In this document: one piece after another, positions 34,701 through 42,378 of the stretch
How the letters are laid out: each line of letters starts with the position of its first letter
How positions within the stretch are numbered: the stretch's first letter is position 1
Translations under genes and position numbers: made by a program
Origin: Planctomycetota bacterium
GTDB taxonomy: Bacteria; Planctomycetota; UBA1135; GCA-002686595
Assembly: GCA_012960475.1 (NCBI GenBank)
Contig: DUBE01000007.1
Coordinates: 1-64,000 of the forward strand
Length of the DNA stretch: 64,000 nt
Direction: 5' to 3'
The notes under the pieces: model-generated
What the model saw: only the letters and a program-made list of their open reading frames with translations
What the model was told of the DNA's origin: nothing
Databases searched by the model: none

Positions 34701-35083
34701 GCAACTACGCTGGTGACAACAAGTCGCGGTTGCTCCTTTGGAGGGCCGGTCATACGCCGGGCGAGATCGATGCGTGCCATTGCTGCTCCGCCTTCGGCTC
34801 CCTCGCGCGAGGGAAAGGCGGTTGCTTCGACGCCAAAAATCTCCAGGTCCTGCAGGAAGCCCATCGCCTCCCCGTCTGTGGCCAGCACCACCAGGCAGGG
34901 CGCATCACCCAGGGCGTCATGGCTGGCGAGATATGCCAGGACCAGTGCCTGGGATGAGCCCCAGAGCCCGCCCACGGACACCTTTTGTTGGTCGCTTTGC
35001 AGCAGGCTGATCAGTTCGCCGATTTCAGAGGAGGCTTCAAGGTCCTGGGCCCGTAGCAGATGGGGTTGGTCGCTGGCGCTCAC
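31799..35083 (-). CDS. mfd: Transcription-repair coupling factor Mfd
   Basis: DNA translocase that removes stalled RNA polymerase and recruits UvrA (1094 residues). The UvrB-homology module lies N-terminally (SLRGDILDIFPF), followed by the RNA-polymerase interaction domain (GDFVVHAVHGLARFHGL). The RecG-like motor has Walker A GDVGFGKTEIA and DEEQRFG, plus the C-terminal TRG region (RGRVGRGDQQARCYLL, LELRGAGNVLGAQQSG). The GTG start overlaps the rnc stop (GTGA), so translation is coupled to rnc. Confidence 0.97.
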   Translation of the reverse strand: MSASDQPHLLRAQDLEASSEIGELISLLQSDQQKVSVGGLWGSSQALVLAYLASHDALGDAPCLVVLATDGEAMGFLQDLEIFGVEATAFPSREGAEGGAAMARIDLARRMTGPPKEQPRLVVTSVVALLQPLPALKDLEKELITFRCGDTIDAEGLLKHLVKLGYERQPLAETPGEISLRGDILDIFPFAADQPIRIEFFENEIESLRTFDPSDQRSTKSFEDLHLCLAADSAEVGDVSATHATDLFSTDTLMVTIEPLRNTERAEALRVRSAAHERALSAMARRREQLRELCLQTLPGDDLCFETRSIQALEVGISRAAEALREVVDSSQVIVACLGEADRHALKEALTSQGGVPEAELGLGTISRGFCMPSWKLLIVNHHELKGVLGTKRKVSKGARHKVKAIQSFFELRPGDFVVHAVHGLARFHGLVRMKRGAGEEEHLHLMFADEVSLYVPSTRIDLVQRYIGGGATANLDKIGSGAFKKRKERVQRGLFDLAAELIEVQAKRALRKREPWDGDEGMVADMVGSFPFTDTEDQVTAYAEISKDLASEKPMDRMLCGDVGFGKTEIAVRAAFHVVAGGGQVAVLVPTTILAHQHNTTFTARLADFPVRVESLSRYTTPKDAQAILAGLAAGEVDIVVGTHRILSKDVRFHRLGMVVVDEEQRFGVQHKEHFKRMRAEIDLLTLTATPIPRTLHMSLSGLRDISALATPPPGRQAIKTTLGYIDDEDLVRESIQREIGRGGQVFYLHNRVSSINGVMRRLQGLVPGATFAVGHGQMSSAELRAVMESFTQGEADVLVATTIIENGVDIAAAGTILIEDADRFGLSELHQLRGRVGRGDQQARCYLLVERHKPLRDIARQRLKALEEMTHLGAGFGISIKDLELRGAGNVLGAQQSGHIAAVGYDMYCRLMKMSVERMQAGEDADAVPQVEDTEAGVELELGVAALLPPEWIPDPVLRLDLLRSFTEISSQEEALAAEQDLRDRFGRPPTEALMLLRLAGLRTELEAYDVRRIALRDEVYLVEYGDPVAFEGLFARSQAEVRRIRAGLVHVVLPMDRQEPLQALAWLEHLTGIKAPRTNPGHSNASPSQVR

Positions 35084-35793
35084 GGCGCTTCCCCATCGGT
35101 GAAGACTCCTTCACCAAACTCCTGCGTTGCATCGTCCTGTGGAGCCGGGTTGAGTTCTGACAGAGCCGCTTCCGCGGCCAATCCCTCAGCCTCTTTGAGG
35201 GTAGATCCCCAGGCTTGCGGAAAGCAGCGTTCTCTAATCCGAGCCCGCACCAGAAAACGTGGAGCATGGGGCTCACCCGCTTCCTCAAGCACCTCATAGG
35301 TCGGTGGCTCGCCCCCGTTTCTTTGCGCGAACTCCTGCAGGCTCTGCTTAGGCACGCGCACACCTTCGTCCGATCGTGCGCGCGAGAGAGGTTCCGCCAG
35401 GGTACGCTTGATGAATTCCGCTGCGGCTTCCAGGCCGCCGTCCAAGAAAATCGCGCCCAATACCGATTCATAGAGTCCCGCTTTGACCGCTGCTGAGAGT
35501 TCATCACGGTTGAGTCCGCGCCCAACTTTCGTGCGCCCGGGCAAGCCGAGTTCGTTTGCGGCTACCGCCAGGCTGGGCCGCGAAACTACATGGCTCTTGC
35601 GTACGGTGAGTTCCCCCTCTGTGAGATCTCCACGCGTGCGGTACAGGTCCTCAACGACCACCAGATCGAGCACCGCGTCCCCCAAGAACTCCAAGCGTTC
35701 ATTGTGGCGCAGGCCCACCGATGCGTGGGTCAAGGCTTGAGTCAGGAGGCTCTCATCCCTGAAGGCGTATTCAATCGGATCGGGGGTGACCAT
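35080..35793 (-). CDS. rnc: Ribonuclease III
   Basis: Double-stranded-RNA endonuclease for rRNA and mRNA processing. The signature ERLEFLGDAVLDLVV (Glu35, Asp39) and the second acidic site YESVLGAIFLDGG are present, with a C-terminal dsRNA-binding domain (SLQEFAQRNGGEPPTYEV, GSTLKEAEGLAAEAAL). The ATG at 35793 gives 237 residues; an in-frame GTG at 35817 adds eight. Neither has a clear Shine-Dalgarno sequence. Overlaps mfd by four bases. Confidence 0.95.
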   Translation of the reverse strand: MVTPDPIEYAFRDESLLTQALTHASVGLRHNERLEFLGDAVLDLVVVEDLYRTRGDLTEGELTVRKSHVVSRPSLAVAANELGLPGRTKVGRGLNRDELSAAVKAGLYESVLGAIFLDGGLEAAAEFIKRTLAEPLSRARSDEGVRVPKQSLQEFAQRNGGEPPTYEVLEEAGEPHAPRFLVRARIRERCFPQAWGSTLKEAEGLAAEAALSELNPAPQDDATQEFGEGVFTDGEAP

Positions 35794-35882
35794 GGGGGCA
35801 GGATCAGATGGGGGCACGCTCAGGTGCCCTGAGAAGAGACAAGGGTACGCATGGGGTGCGGGAGGGCAAGGGATCGGAGATA

Positions 35883-36074
35883 ATGAAGCGCGGACCCAGG
35901 GTCCCCGAGGCGACTCCTATGCGCAAGAACGACCATCTGATCGAGCCCTTCCTGGCGGGCCTGCCCAAGCCAAAGCCCAAGGCGCGTGCGCGTCTGGTGC
36001 CGCTTCTGTTGGGCATCCTGGTCGTGATCGCGCTGGCGGTGACCTGGTATACCCTGGTCCTCATGCTGTCCTAG
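35883..36074 (+). CDS. Small single-pass membrane protein (63 residues)
   Basis: A basic N-terminal part (KPKPKARARL) precedes one hydrophobic helix (VPLLLGILVVIALAVTWYTL) at the C-terminus. It starts at the ATG at 35883, with GGAG three bases upstream; an internal ATG at 35919 is also possible. Its TAG stop shares CTAG with the convergent dgt stop, the same arrangement as priA/carA, which supports it being real. No family is recognised. It lies opposite the rnc gene and stands alone. Confidence 0.5.
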   Translation: MKRGPRVPEATPMRKNDHLIEPFLAGLPKPKPKARARLVPLLLGILVVIALAVTWYTLVLMLS

Positions 36075-37282
36075 GGCCTCGTGGAGGCACTCAGGGGCGT
36101 GAATCCACCGGGTAGCGGTCCCACCAGGCGCTCGTGTTCCCGCAGGGCGAAGCGATCCGTCATGCCTGCCATGTAGTCGCACACCGCGCGTTCGAGACCC
36201 TCCGATTGCGCCCAATTTTGGTACCACTTGGGTAATTCATCGGGTGCCGAGCGCAGGGCTGTCCAGAGCCCCTCGAGCACCTTGCGTGCGAAGGTCAAGA
36301 AGCGCTCAAGGTGTTCATGGCAGTAGAAGTGCTGATAGAGGAACTTATGTAGTTCCGCGACTTCACGAGCGATCTCGGTTCCGTGACAGATGAGCATGGA
36401 ACCGTGTTGCTGCGCTGCCTCCGCGTCAGTTGGTTGAGCCTCGTCGAGGGCGAGCTGGGAGTTCTTAATCAGATCAGAGATGCAGATCCCCAGGACTTCG
36501 TTGGTGACCCGCGATACGCGCAGTTTGTTGTCCCCATCGGCTGTCAAGAATCCGGGATGGCGTTCGTTTACCTGTGCTTCTGCCCTCCGCCAAAGGGAGC
36601 TTTCTGCTCGCAGGTCTTCTTCTCGGAACATTCCTGCCAGCAAGCCATCTTCCAGGTCGTGCTTGTTGTAGGCGGAAGAGTCCGCCAGATCGACCACTTG
36701 GGCTTCGAGACAGGGCCTTGGATGTCTGGGCAAGAGGTCTTCGGGCCAGTCCCGGTCGGCCTCGTGCTTGAGCAGTCCAGCGCGCACTTCACAGGTCAAG
36801 TTGAGGCCCTTGTAGTCGGGGGAGCGTCGTTCCAGCTGGTCTGCCACTCGCAGGACCTGGGCGTTGTGCCGGAAGCCTCCGTGGTCTGCCATCAGATCAT
36901 CGAGAGCCCGCTCACCCCGGTGTCCAAAGGGCGGATGCCCAAGGTCGTGGGCCAGGCCCAGGGTCTCGCACAGGGCCTCATTCAGTCGCAGGGCTCCCCC
37001 TATGCTGCGCGCCACCTGGCAGACTTCCAGGCTGTGGGAGAGGCGTGTGCGGTTGTGATCTCCCTCTTCATTGAGGAACACCTGGGTCTTGTACATCAGC
37101 CGGCGAAAGGCCGTGGAGTGGGTGATACGGTCGCGGTCGCGCTCGTAGACCGTGCGCATGGGGTCAATTGCCTCTGGTTCTCGACGGCCTGCGCTCTCCT
37201 CAGAGAACCTGGCCCATGGGGCGAGGTCCCGGCGTTCGCGTTCCTCCTTGGCGAGGCGGTCGAGGAAGGCAGCTTGCTTCAC
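36071..37282 (-). CDS. dgt: Deoxyguanosinetriphosphate triphosphohydrolase-like protein
   Basis: HD-superfamily enzyme (403 residues) that hydrolyses dNTPs to the nucleoside and triphosphate. The HD metal motif is clear: TRLSHSLEVCQ, then AHDLGHPPFGHRGE, and DLADSSAYNKHDLEDG. The N-terminal RTVYERDRDRITHSTAFRRL is characteristic. The start is the GTG at 37282. It probably acts in dNTP pool control; substrate preference within the dGTPase-like clade cannot be read from sequence. Confidence 0.92.
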   Translation of the reverse strand: MKQAAFLDRLAKEERERRDLAPWARFSEESAGRREPEAIDPMRTVYERDRDRITHSTAFRRLMYKTQVFLNEEGDHNRTRLSHSLEVCQVARSIGGALRLNEALCETLGLAHDLGHPPFGHRGERALDDLMADHGGFRHNAQVLRVADQLERRSPDYKGLNLTCEVRAGLLKHEADRDWPEDLLPRHPRPCLEAQVVDLADSSAYNKHDLEDGLLAGMFREEDLRAESSLWRRAEAQVNERHPGFLTADGDNKLRVSRVTNEVLGICISDLIKNSQLALDEAQPTDAEAAQQHGSMLICHGTEIAREVAELHKFLYQHFYCHEHLERFLTFARKVLEGLWTALRSAPDELPKWYQNWAQSEGLERAVCDYMAGMTDRFALREHERLVGPLPGGFTPLSASTRP

Positions 37283-37436
37283 GTGTAAAGAGGTCGGTGG
37301 CGGGTGGATCGGATCACACGATCATTCATCGGCTCATATTCTATGCTGCCTGAGAGCCCAGCATGAGATGCGTGGCTGTCCGGTGGTGGGGAAGCCTGCA
37401 GCGTGCCCGGCAGGCATGTCAGAATGCTGTCAACCC

Positions 37437-38210
37437 ATGAGTTCCAAGCCCTCCTTCCCCGCCTGGTTCGAGACCGCATTTCGAGCGGAGTATTTGGAGG
37501 TCTATGCCCACCGGGATCAGGCCTCTGCAAGGGCAGAGGTCGGATTCCTGTTGGATCAGGGACTTTGCGGGAAGGTGCTGGATCTCTGCTGTGGCCAGGG
37601 TCGACACCTGATCGCCATGCGCGACGAAGGGCTAGAGGCCTTTGGCATGGATCTTTCGCAGGAGTTGTTGATGCGTGCGGGAGCCCTTGAGGGGGGTCAG
37701 AAGACGGTGGGTTCTCTTGCCCGTGCCGATCAGCGGATGCTGCCCCTTCGCGACGAGTGCCTCGATGGGGCGACCTTGCTCTTCAGTTCCTTTGGCTATC
37801 ACGATGATTGCGGAGACGCGGCAGTGATCGAGGACCTCAGGAGAGTGCTCAAGCCCCAGGGTTTGTTGGTGCTGGACCTGATGAATCCCGACTCGATTCG
37901 AGCTGGTCTTGTGCCCCACTCCGTGCGCGAAGAACAGGGCCTGCGGCTCGAAGAGACCCGCAGTCTCTCGGAAGATCGTAGACGCGTACGCAAGCGAGTG
38001 CGTTTCATTCGCCCGGGGTCCGAACCTCTGGTCTGGGAGGAAGATGTGCGGCTCTACGACCCGGCGGATCTCGATGCCCTGCTGGAGGACCATGGATTCG
38101 TTGCTGAGAGCCGTTGGGGGGGCTTTGGTGCAAAGGTCTTCAATGCGCAAGCCCCGCGCCAACTTGTCTTTGCGCGCAGGGCCGCTGGGGGCACCTCCTG
38201 CCCGGTATAA
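37437..38210 (+). CDS. Class I SAM-dependent methyltransferase
   Basis: The 257-residue Rossmann methyltransferase has motif I VLDLCCGQGRHLIAM, the acidic end of strand 2 (FGMDLS), motif IV-like DGATLLFSSFGYH, and a post-core LLVLDLMNPDS. A C-terminal beta domain (RRVRKRVRFIRPGSEPLVWE) may hold substrate. The substrate is unknown. The ATG at 37437 is chosen; an ATG seven codons upstream (37416) is equally in frame. It is followed by the acyl-CoA dehydrogenase gene 52 bases on. Confidence 0.85.
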   Translation: MSSKPSFPAWFETAFRAEYLEVYAHRDQASARAEVGFLLDQGLCGKVLDLCCGQGRHLIAMRDEGLEAFGMDLSQELLMRAGALEGGQKTVGSLARADQRMLPLRDECLDGATLLFSSFGYHDDCGDAAVIEDLRRVLKPQGLLVLDLMNPDSIRAGLVPHSVREEQGLRLEETRSLSEDRRRVRKRVRFIRPGSEPLVWEEDVRLYDPADLDALLEDHGFVAESRWGGFGAKVFNAQAPRQLVFARRAAGGTSCPV

Positions 38211-38262
38211 TCAGGGCGTCTGAGTCCTGTGTGGTTCCAGGGCAATAGATGAGAAAGTACCC

Positions 38263-39510
38263 ATGCAGCAGTCCAACATCGTATTCAGCGAGAAAGCTCT
38301 CGAACTCAAGGCCATAGCCCGCGAAATAGCTGACAAGCACGTCCGCCCTCTCGCCTCAAAGTATGACAAGGCTCAGGAGTACAATCACGATGCCGCGCGA
38401 GCGGTTGCCGAGGCTGGTCTCTTCCGCACCTTTATCCCAACTGAGTACGGCGGACATGGTGCCGGTGTGCTTGCATTGGCCCTGGTAGCTGAGGAACTAG
38501 CCAAGGCGGATTCGGGTTTTGGAGTGGCCTTCGCGGTCAATGCCCTGGGTTCCTTTCCCATTATTCTCGGGGGCACAGAGGAGCAGAAGCAGAGGTGGCT
38601 GCCCAAGATTGCCGCCGGGGACAAAATGGTCGCCTTCTGTCTCTCTGAGAAGTTTGCTGGATCCGATGCACAGGGGCTCTCCGTACGCGCCTTCGAGGAT
38701 GGGGACGACTACATTATCTGTGGCGAGAAGAAATGGACCACCAATGGCGGGGTGGCGGACATCTATTCGGTCTTCGCGGTTACCGAGCCGGACTCCAAGT
38801 CCCGTCGAATCAGCGCCTTTGTGGTGGAAAAGGGCACTCCCGGTTTCGAGATCAAGAAAGTCGAGGACAAGATGGGTATTCGCTGCGTTCCGGTGGTGGA
38901 GACCCATTTCGATCATGTGCGCGTGCCCAAGGCCAACTTGATTGGCGGTCGCGCGGGCATGGGCTTCCGGCACGCCATGTCGACCCTTGACTACGCCCGT
39001 CCAGGTGTGGCTGCGCAGGCCATGGGGGCTTCACAGGGGGCTCTTGACCTGGCAATTGTCTATGCGAATCGCCGCAAGCAGTTTGGCGTAACGATCGCCA
39101 ACCACCAGATGGTCCAGCAGATGCTGGCTGATATGGCCATGAAGACCGAGGCCTCGCGTCAGCTGGTCTATGCGGCTGCGGCGGGTATTGATGACACGGG
39201 CCCTTCCCCCATGAACAGCAAGATGGCCGCCATGGCCAAGTGCTTCGCCACGGATGTTGCCATGGAAGTGGCCACGGACGCTGTGCAGGTCTTTGGGGGC
39301 TATGGATTCATGGAGGACTATCCCATTGCCAAGTTCTTCCGAGACGCCAAGATCCTGCAGATCTACGAGGGCACCAATCAGGTCCAGCGCCTGGTGATTG
39401 CGCGCCATCTGATCCGGGAAGCCGCGGAACTGGAGCACCTGAGCGAGTTCATCCCCACCGAGGTGCAGGAAAGCTACTCGGAAGAACTCGTCGGCTCGCG
39501 GAACATCTAG
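38263..39510 (+). CDS. Acyl-CoA dehydrogenase
   Basis: FAD-dependent acyl-CoA dehydrogenase (415 residues) of fatty-acid or amino-acid beta-oxidation. Landmarks are IPTEYGGHGAGVLA, the FAD-contact segment AFCLSEKFAGSDAQG, and the C-terminal YGFMEDYPIAKFFRDAK followed by ILQIYEGTNQVQR. The glutamate in IYEGT (about residue 369) is at the catalytic base position used by short- and medium-chain enzymes. Chain-length preference is not determinable. No electron-transfer flavoprotein genes are nearby. Confidence 0.92.
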   Translation: MQQSNIVFSEKALELKAIAREIADKHVRPLASKYDKAQEYNHDAARAVAEAGLFRTFIPTEYGGHGAGVLALALVAEELAKADSGFGVAFAVNALGSFPIILGGTEEQKQRWLPKIAAGDKMVAFCLSEKFAGSDAQGLSVRAFEDGDDYIICGEKKWTTNGGVADIYSVFAVTEPDSKSRRISAFVVEKGTPGFEIKKVEDKMGIRCVPVVETHFDHVRVPKANLIGGRAGMGFRHAMSTLDYARPGVAAQAMGASQGALDLAIVYANRRKQFGVTIANHQMVQQMLADMAMKTEASRQLVYAAAAGIDDTGPSPMNSKMAAMAKCFATDVAMEVATDAVQVFGGYGFMEDYPIAKFFRDAKILQIYEGTNQVQRLVIARHLIREAAELEHLSEFIPTEVQESYSEELVGSRNI

Positions 39511-39650
39511 CGGGCTGGAAGGCAGGGATTGGCTCCTGGCTTCTCTGTCATAGTGATTCACCAGAACGGCCCGGGGGGGGTTCTAGTGGGTCAGGGCCAT
39601 CCGGAGCTACTGTTCAGGGCTCGGGACGCCCAGGGCAGGAATAGGGGTTT

Positions 39651-39674
39651 ATGCTTATCTAGATAAGTATTTTT
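39651..39674 (+). terminator. AT-rich palindrome with T-run after the acyl-CoA dehydrogenase gene
   Basis: The perfect 14-base palindrome CTTATCTAGATAAG (39654-39667) extends outward imperfectly and runs into TATTTTTC. It can be read as a weak terminator for the upstream gene, 140 bases from its stop, or as a dimer-binding operator. Confidence 0.4.
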
Positions 39675-39729
39675 CTGTGCGTTCGGTATCTCGCTGGCTC
39701 TGGCTCAGTATGGTGCACAGCGGAGCCAT

Positions 39730-39860
39730 GCCACCCCCCACATGGATCTTGAAGCGAAATGCCTAGCCTGCCAATTATCCCCCCTGGACCCCCCCGTAGA
39801 GGGTCTGCCAGCCAGATGGACTCGAACCCGTCTGGCATTGCCGTATGTGGGGTCCAGGGC
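39730..39860 (+). promoter_or_regulatory. Nested, competing inverted repeats before the sigma-factor gene
   Basis: The outer arms CCCTGGACCCC (39782-39792) and GGGGTCCAGGG (39849-39859) pair perfectly over 11 bp and enclose GCCAGA (39811-39816) / TCTGGC (39831-39836). The 3' outer arm overlaps ATGTGGGG (39845-39852), which can instead pair with CCCCACAT (39736-39743), so two mutually exclusive folds exist about 100 bases before the sigma-factor start. No gene was found in the 447-base gap. Confidence 0.5.
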
Positions 39861-39957
39861 AGCGTGACGGGCGAATGACCAGGGAATATTCGGGGGGTTC
39901 TTGGAACCAGAAGCCAGTTGGCCCCACTAACCAACCTCAGAGAGAGGGAATTTGGAA

Positions 39958-41106
39958 ATGAACAGCAAGAACACAATCAGCCTTGAGGACCTGGATATCA
40001 AGCTCGACGCTTGGGCAGATGAGCCTCAGAAATTCGAAGGTCGCGTTCGGCGCCTGGCCAGCAAGTGGAACCGAGAGGGCACCTCCTTCGAAATCAAGGA
40101 TCCCATCAGTTGGAGGGCCCCTCGCCGGCCAGTCAACGGTGTGGCCACCATTGAGGATCAACTGCGAGCCGAGATAGACTCGATCATCATCATGGGGCGG
40201 GACGAGGAAGCCAGACACGCCCGCCGGATTGAGTTCGCTCGGACCTGTCTGGAGCTGAGTCTCAAAGAGCATGGGCTCCAAATGAGTGATCTGGAGGGCC
40301 GCGTCCATTATCACCCACAGACCTTCCGGGACCTTGAGCCCACAGAATGTGAGTTGCCTCGGGATGTATTCAACCGCTGGAAGGAACTCCACGGCCTGCG
40401 CACAGAACTGGTGGAACGCAATCTGTATCTGGCCCTGATCAACGTTGAGCGGTATGCGCACTTTGGTGTGCCTCGCCTGGACCTGGTCCAGGACGGTTCC
40501 GCGGCCCTCTTCCGGGCAGTGGATGGTTTCGACTGGCGCCGTGGTCTGCTCTTTCGCACCTACGCCGTGCACTGGCTGAATCAAGCCTTCCGCAGTCACC
40601 TCTATAACCACGGCCAGACCGTGCGTATCCCCGTCTACTTGCAAAAAGCCATGCGACATGTGAAGGCAGCAATGGGCAAGCTGGGGAACACCAGCTCCTC
40701 GGCCGCAGCAATCGCGGACTTGACGGGTATGCGTTTGGGCCTCGTGGAGAGCGCCTTGACCGCAAGCCGTTCGACTTTGTCCATCGATGCCTCGTCCGGT
40801 GACGAAGGGGATGGACCGGGGCTTGCAGATAGCTTGAGCGACGAGCAGTCCGGGGGCCTCTATCAATCATCAATGGAAGATGTGACCCTTCGCGAGGGGC
40901 TAGGTGAGGCTCTTGATCTGCTTTCCGAGCGCGAGCGCCTGGTGCTGGAGCGCCGGTATGGCCTCGGTGCCTTCGATGAGCACACCCTGTCAGAGTTGGC
41001 CGGGGAATTGGGCGTCAGCCTTGAACGAGTGCGTCAGATCCAGATGCGAGCCCTCGGCAAGTTGCGCACTCCCTCCCTGCGCAAGACGGTCGATCCGTTC
41101 ATCTGA
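39958..41106 (+). CDS. Sigma-70 family RNA polymerase sigma factor (divergent)
   Basis: The 382-residue protein has the group-1/2 sigma-70 layout. Region 2 is NLYLALINVERYAHFG, LDLVQDGSAALFRAVDGFDW, RGLLFRTYAVHWLNQAF and VRIPVYLQ. Region 3 follows, then region 4 with ERERLVLERRYGLG and the helix-turn-helix LSELAGELGVSLERVRQI. It differs from housekeeping RpoD at many core positions (FRTYAVHWLNQAF for FSTYATWWIRQAI), so it is probably an alternative factor. The ATG at 39958 lies nine bases after a purine-rich AGAGAGGG; a TTG two codons upstream is possible. A structured leader precedes it. Confidence 0.88.
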   Translation: MNSKNTISLEDLDIKLDAWADEPQKFEGRVRRLASKWNREGTSFEIKDPISWRAPRRPVNGVATIEDQLRAEIDSIIIMGRDEEARHARRIEFARTCLELSLKEHGLQMSDLEGRVHYHPQTFRDLEPTECELPRDVFNRWKELHGLRTELVERNLYLALINVERYAHFGVPRLDLVQDGSAALFRAVDGFDWRRGLLFRTYAVHWLNQAFRSHLYNHGQTVRIPVYLQKAMRHVKAAMGKLGNTSSSAAAIADLTGMRLGLVESALTASRSTLSIDASSGDEGDGPGLADSLSDEQSGGLYQSSMEDVTLREGLGEALDLLSERERLVLERRYGLGAFDEHTLSELAGELGVSLERVRQIQMRALGKLRTPSLRKTVDPFI

Positions 41107-41207
41107 TCATCGATGCTGACCTCGTTCCAGGCACAGGACGGGGGGTTTCTGGGGTGAGCACCTGGAATTGGGATACCGTCATGATATTGGGGGGTATCGT
41201 GTGAGTC

Positions 41208-42338
41208 ATGGAGAACTCCAGGGTGCACGCCGAGCCATTTCATATAGCAGTGAGTGGGGCTCAGCAGTCTTCATCCCAAGATTCCAGGTCAGCTCAAGAT
41301 CCAAGCACGAAGGCCAAGCCGGCCCGGGCCTTGGCTCACGGATCTCTGCGTACGACCTTCATGGATCTGGTCGGGCGGCCGCCCTATGAGAGCGAATACG
41401 AGCGGTGGCTTGGCTTGGGCAGGGACAAGCTGTTGGATGCCCTGTTGGGGAGCGAGGAGTTCTGGGGGCACTGGTGGAGCGAGCAGCTCTACTACTTCCT
41501 GCTGGTGGACAACTTTCAGCCCATAGCACGTGCCACGAAAGAAATTCCTGACAAGCTGGCGGGGGGTCGCATGGACTACCGAACCGCTTTGCATCGCATT
41601 GCTCTGACATCGAGCTTTGATCAGCGCAACCCTGGCTCAGATACCTTTGTCACCGTGGTCATGGAGCAGTTCTGTGGCCTGGTGGTTCAGAAGAATCGGC
41701 GGGATCTGGAGAGTGGCAAGCGCGCCTATGATGGTGGCAAGGGCAACTTTCTCGGCACCATCGTCAACAATCAAGCCGAAGTGATCGAGGTATGCGTCAA
41801 TCACTCCAAGGCTTCCAAGCACTTCTTGGTGCGCGAGTACCAGCGCCTGATGCACGCCCCGGGGGACAAGAAGGCTCTCGCCAATCAAGCCCGTCGCCTG
41901 CATCGGGACCCTTGGAAGTACCTGGCCACGGCCAGGGACTGGTTGCTTTCGGAGGAATACAGTCAGCGCCTCGAAAGGCTTGAGCCCAAGTCCAACTCCC
42001 TGTTCCTGAATGGCCTTTTCGTGGATCTGCTTGACCGCCTGCCCAAGGAGGAGGAGCTTGACCCCATGCGCACAGCCCTTGATGCTCTGGCTGACCCGCG
42101 TCCCCTGCGCTCGGTCGTGGTGCGCTTGCTGCTGGATTCCGGGCGCGTAAGAATTCCTGAGAAGGACACAATTACAGACCCCACACGTTGGATCGGAGAA
42201 AAGTTCCAGCGTCTTCTCGGTCGTGAGGCCACAGGGGAGGAGCTGCGGGTTTTTGTGGGCATCTTTCATCAACCGGACTGCCGTACAGCGACAATCCTGT
42301 ACGCTCTACTGTCCCATCCCGAATATCAGAACTACTAG
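41208..42338 (+). CDS. DUF1549-like protein with three internal repeats
   Basis: The 376-residue protein contains three copies of a helical pattern 'xxFxxLLxRxPxxxEL...xxLLxSxEY'. These begin near RTTFMDLVGRPPYESEYERW (copy 1), LFVDLLDRLPKEEELDPM (copy 2) and FQRLLGREATGEELRVF (copy 3, ending LLSHPEYQNY). This resembles the core of DUF1549 domains common in Planctomycetota, there usually paired with DUF1501 proteins, as here. I see no signal peptide, only a polar Ser/Gln-rich N-terminus. Function unknown. It is the first gene of a three-gene unit; 40 bases separate it from the next. Confidence 0.65.
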   Translation: MENSRVHAEPFHIAVSGAQQSSSQDSRSAQDPSTKAKPARALAHGSLRTTFMDLVGRPPYESEYERWLGLGRDKLLDALLGSEEFWGHWWSEQLYYFLLVDNFQPIARATKEIPDKLAGGRMDYRTALHRIALTSSFDQRNPGSDTFVTVVMEQFCGLVVQKNRRDLESGKRAYDGGKGNFLGTIVNNQAEVIEVCVNHSKASKHFLVREYQRLMHAPGDKKALANQARRLHRDPWKYLATARDWLLSEEYSQRLERLEPKSNSLFLNGLFVDLLDRLPKEEELDPMRTALDALADPRPLRSVVVRLLLDSGRVRIPEKDTITDPTRWIGEKFQRLLGREATGEELRVFVGIFHQPDCRTATILYALLSHPEYQNY

Positions 42339-42378
42339 GCCCTGAATTTATCAGCAGCCCAGCGGAGGCACATTCACA

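Noticed and set aside
39811-39836. tRNA fragment or attachment site, because the minus strand reads GGTTCGAGTCC
   Set aside because: Only a T-loop-like word is present; the T-stem does not pair fully and no acceptor, D or anticodon arm can be drawn. No integrase is nearby.
39511-39957. Small SRP RNA or other housekeeping RNA
   Set aside because: GGTCAGG occurs near 39590, but the conserved GGAA tetraloop context of SRP RNA is missing.
39659-39976. Minus-strand 105-codon frame before the sigma-factor gene
   Set aside because: No family or start signal, and it covers the nested inverted repeats, which explain the sequence better.
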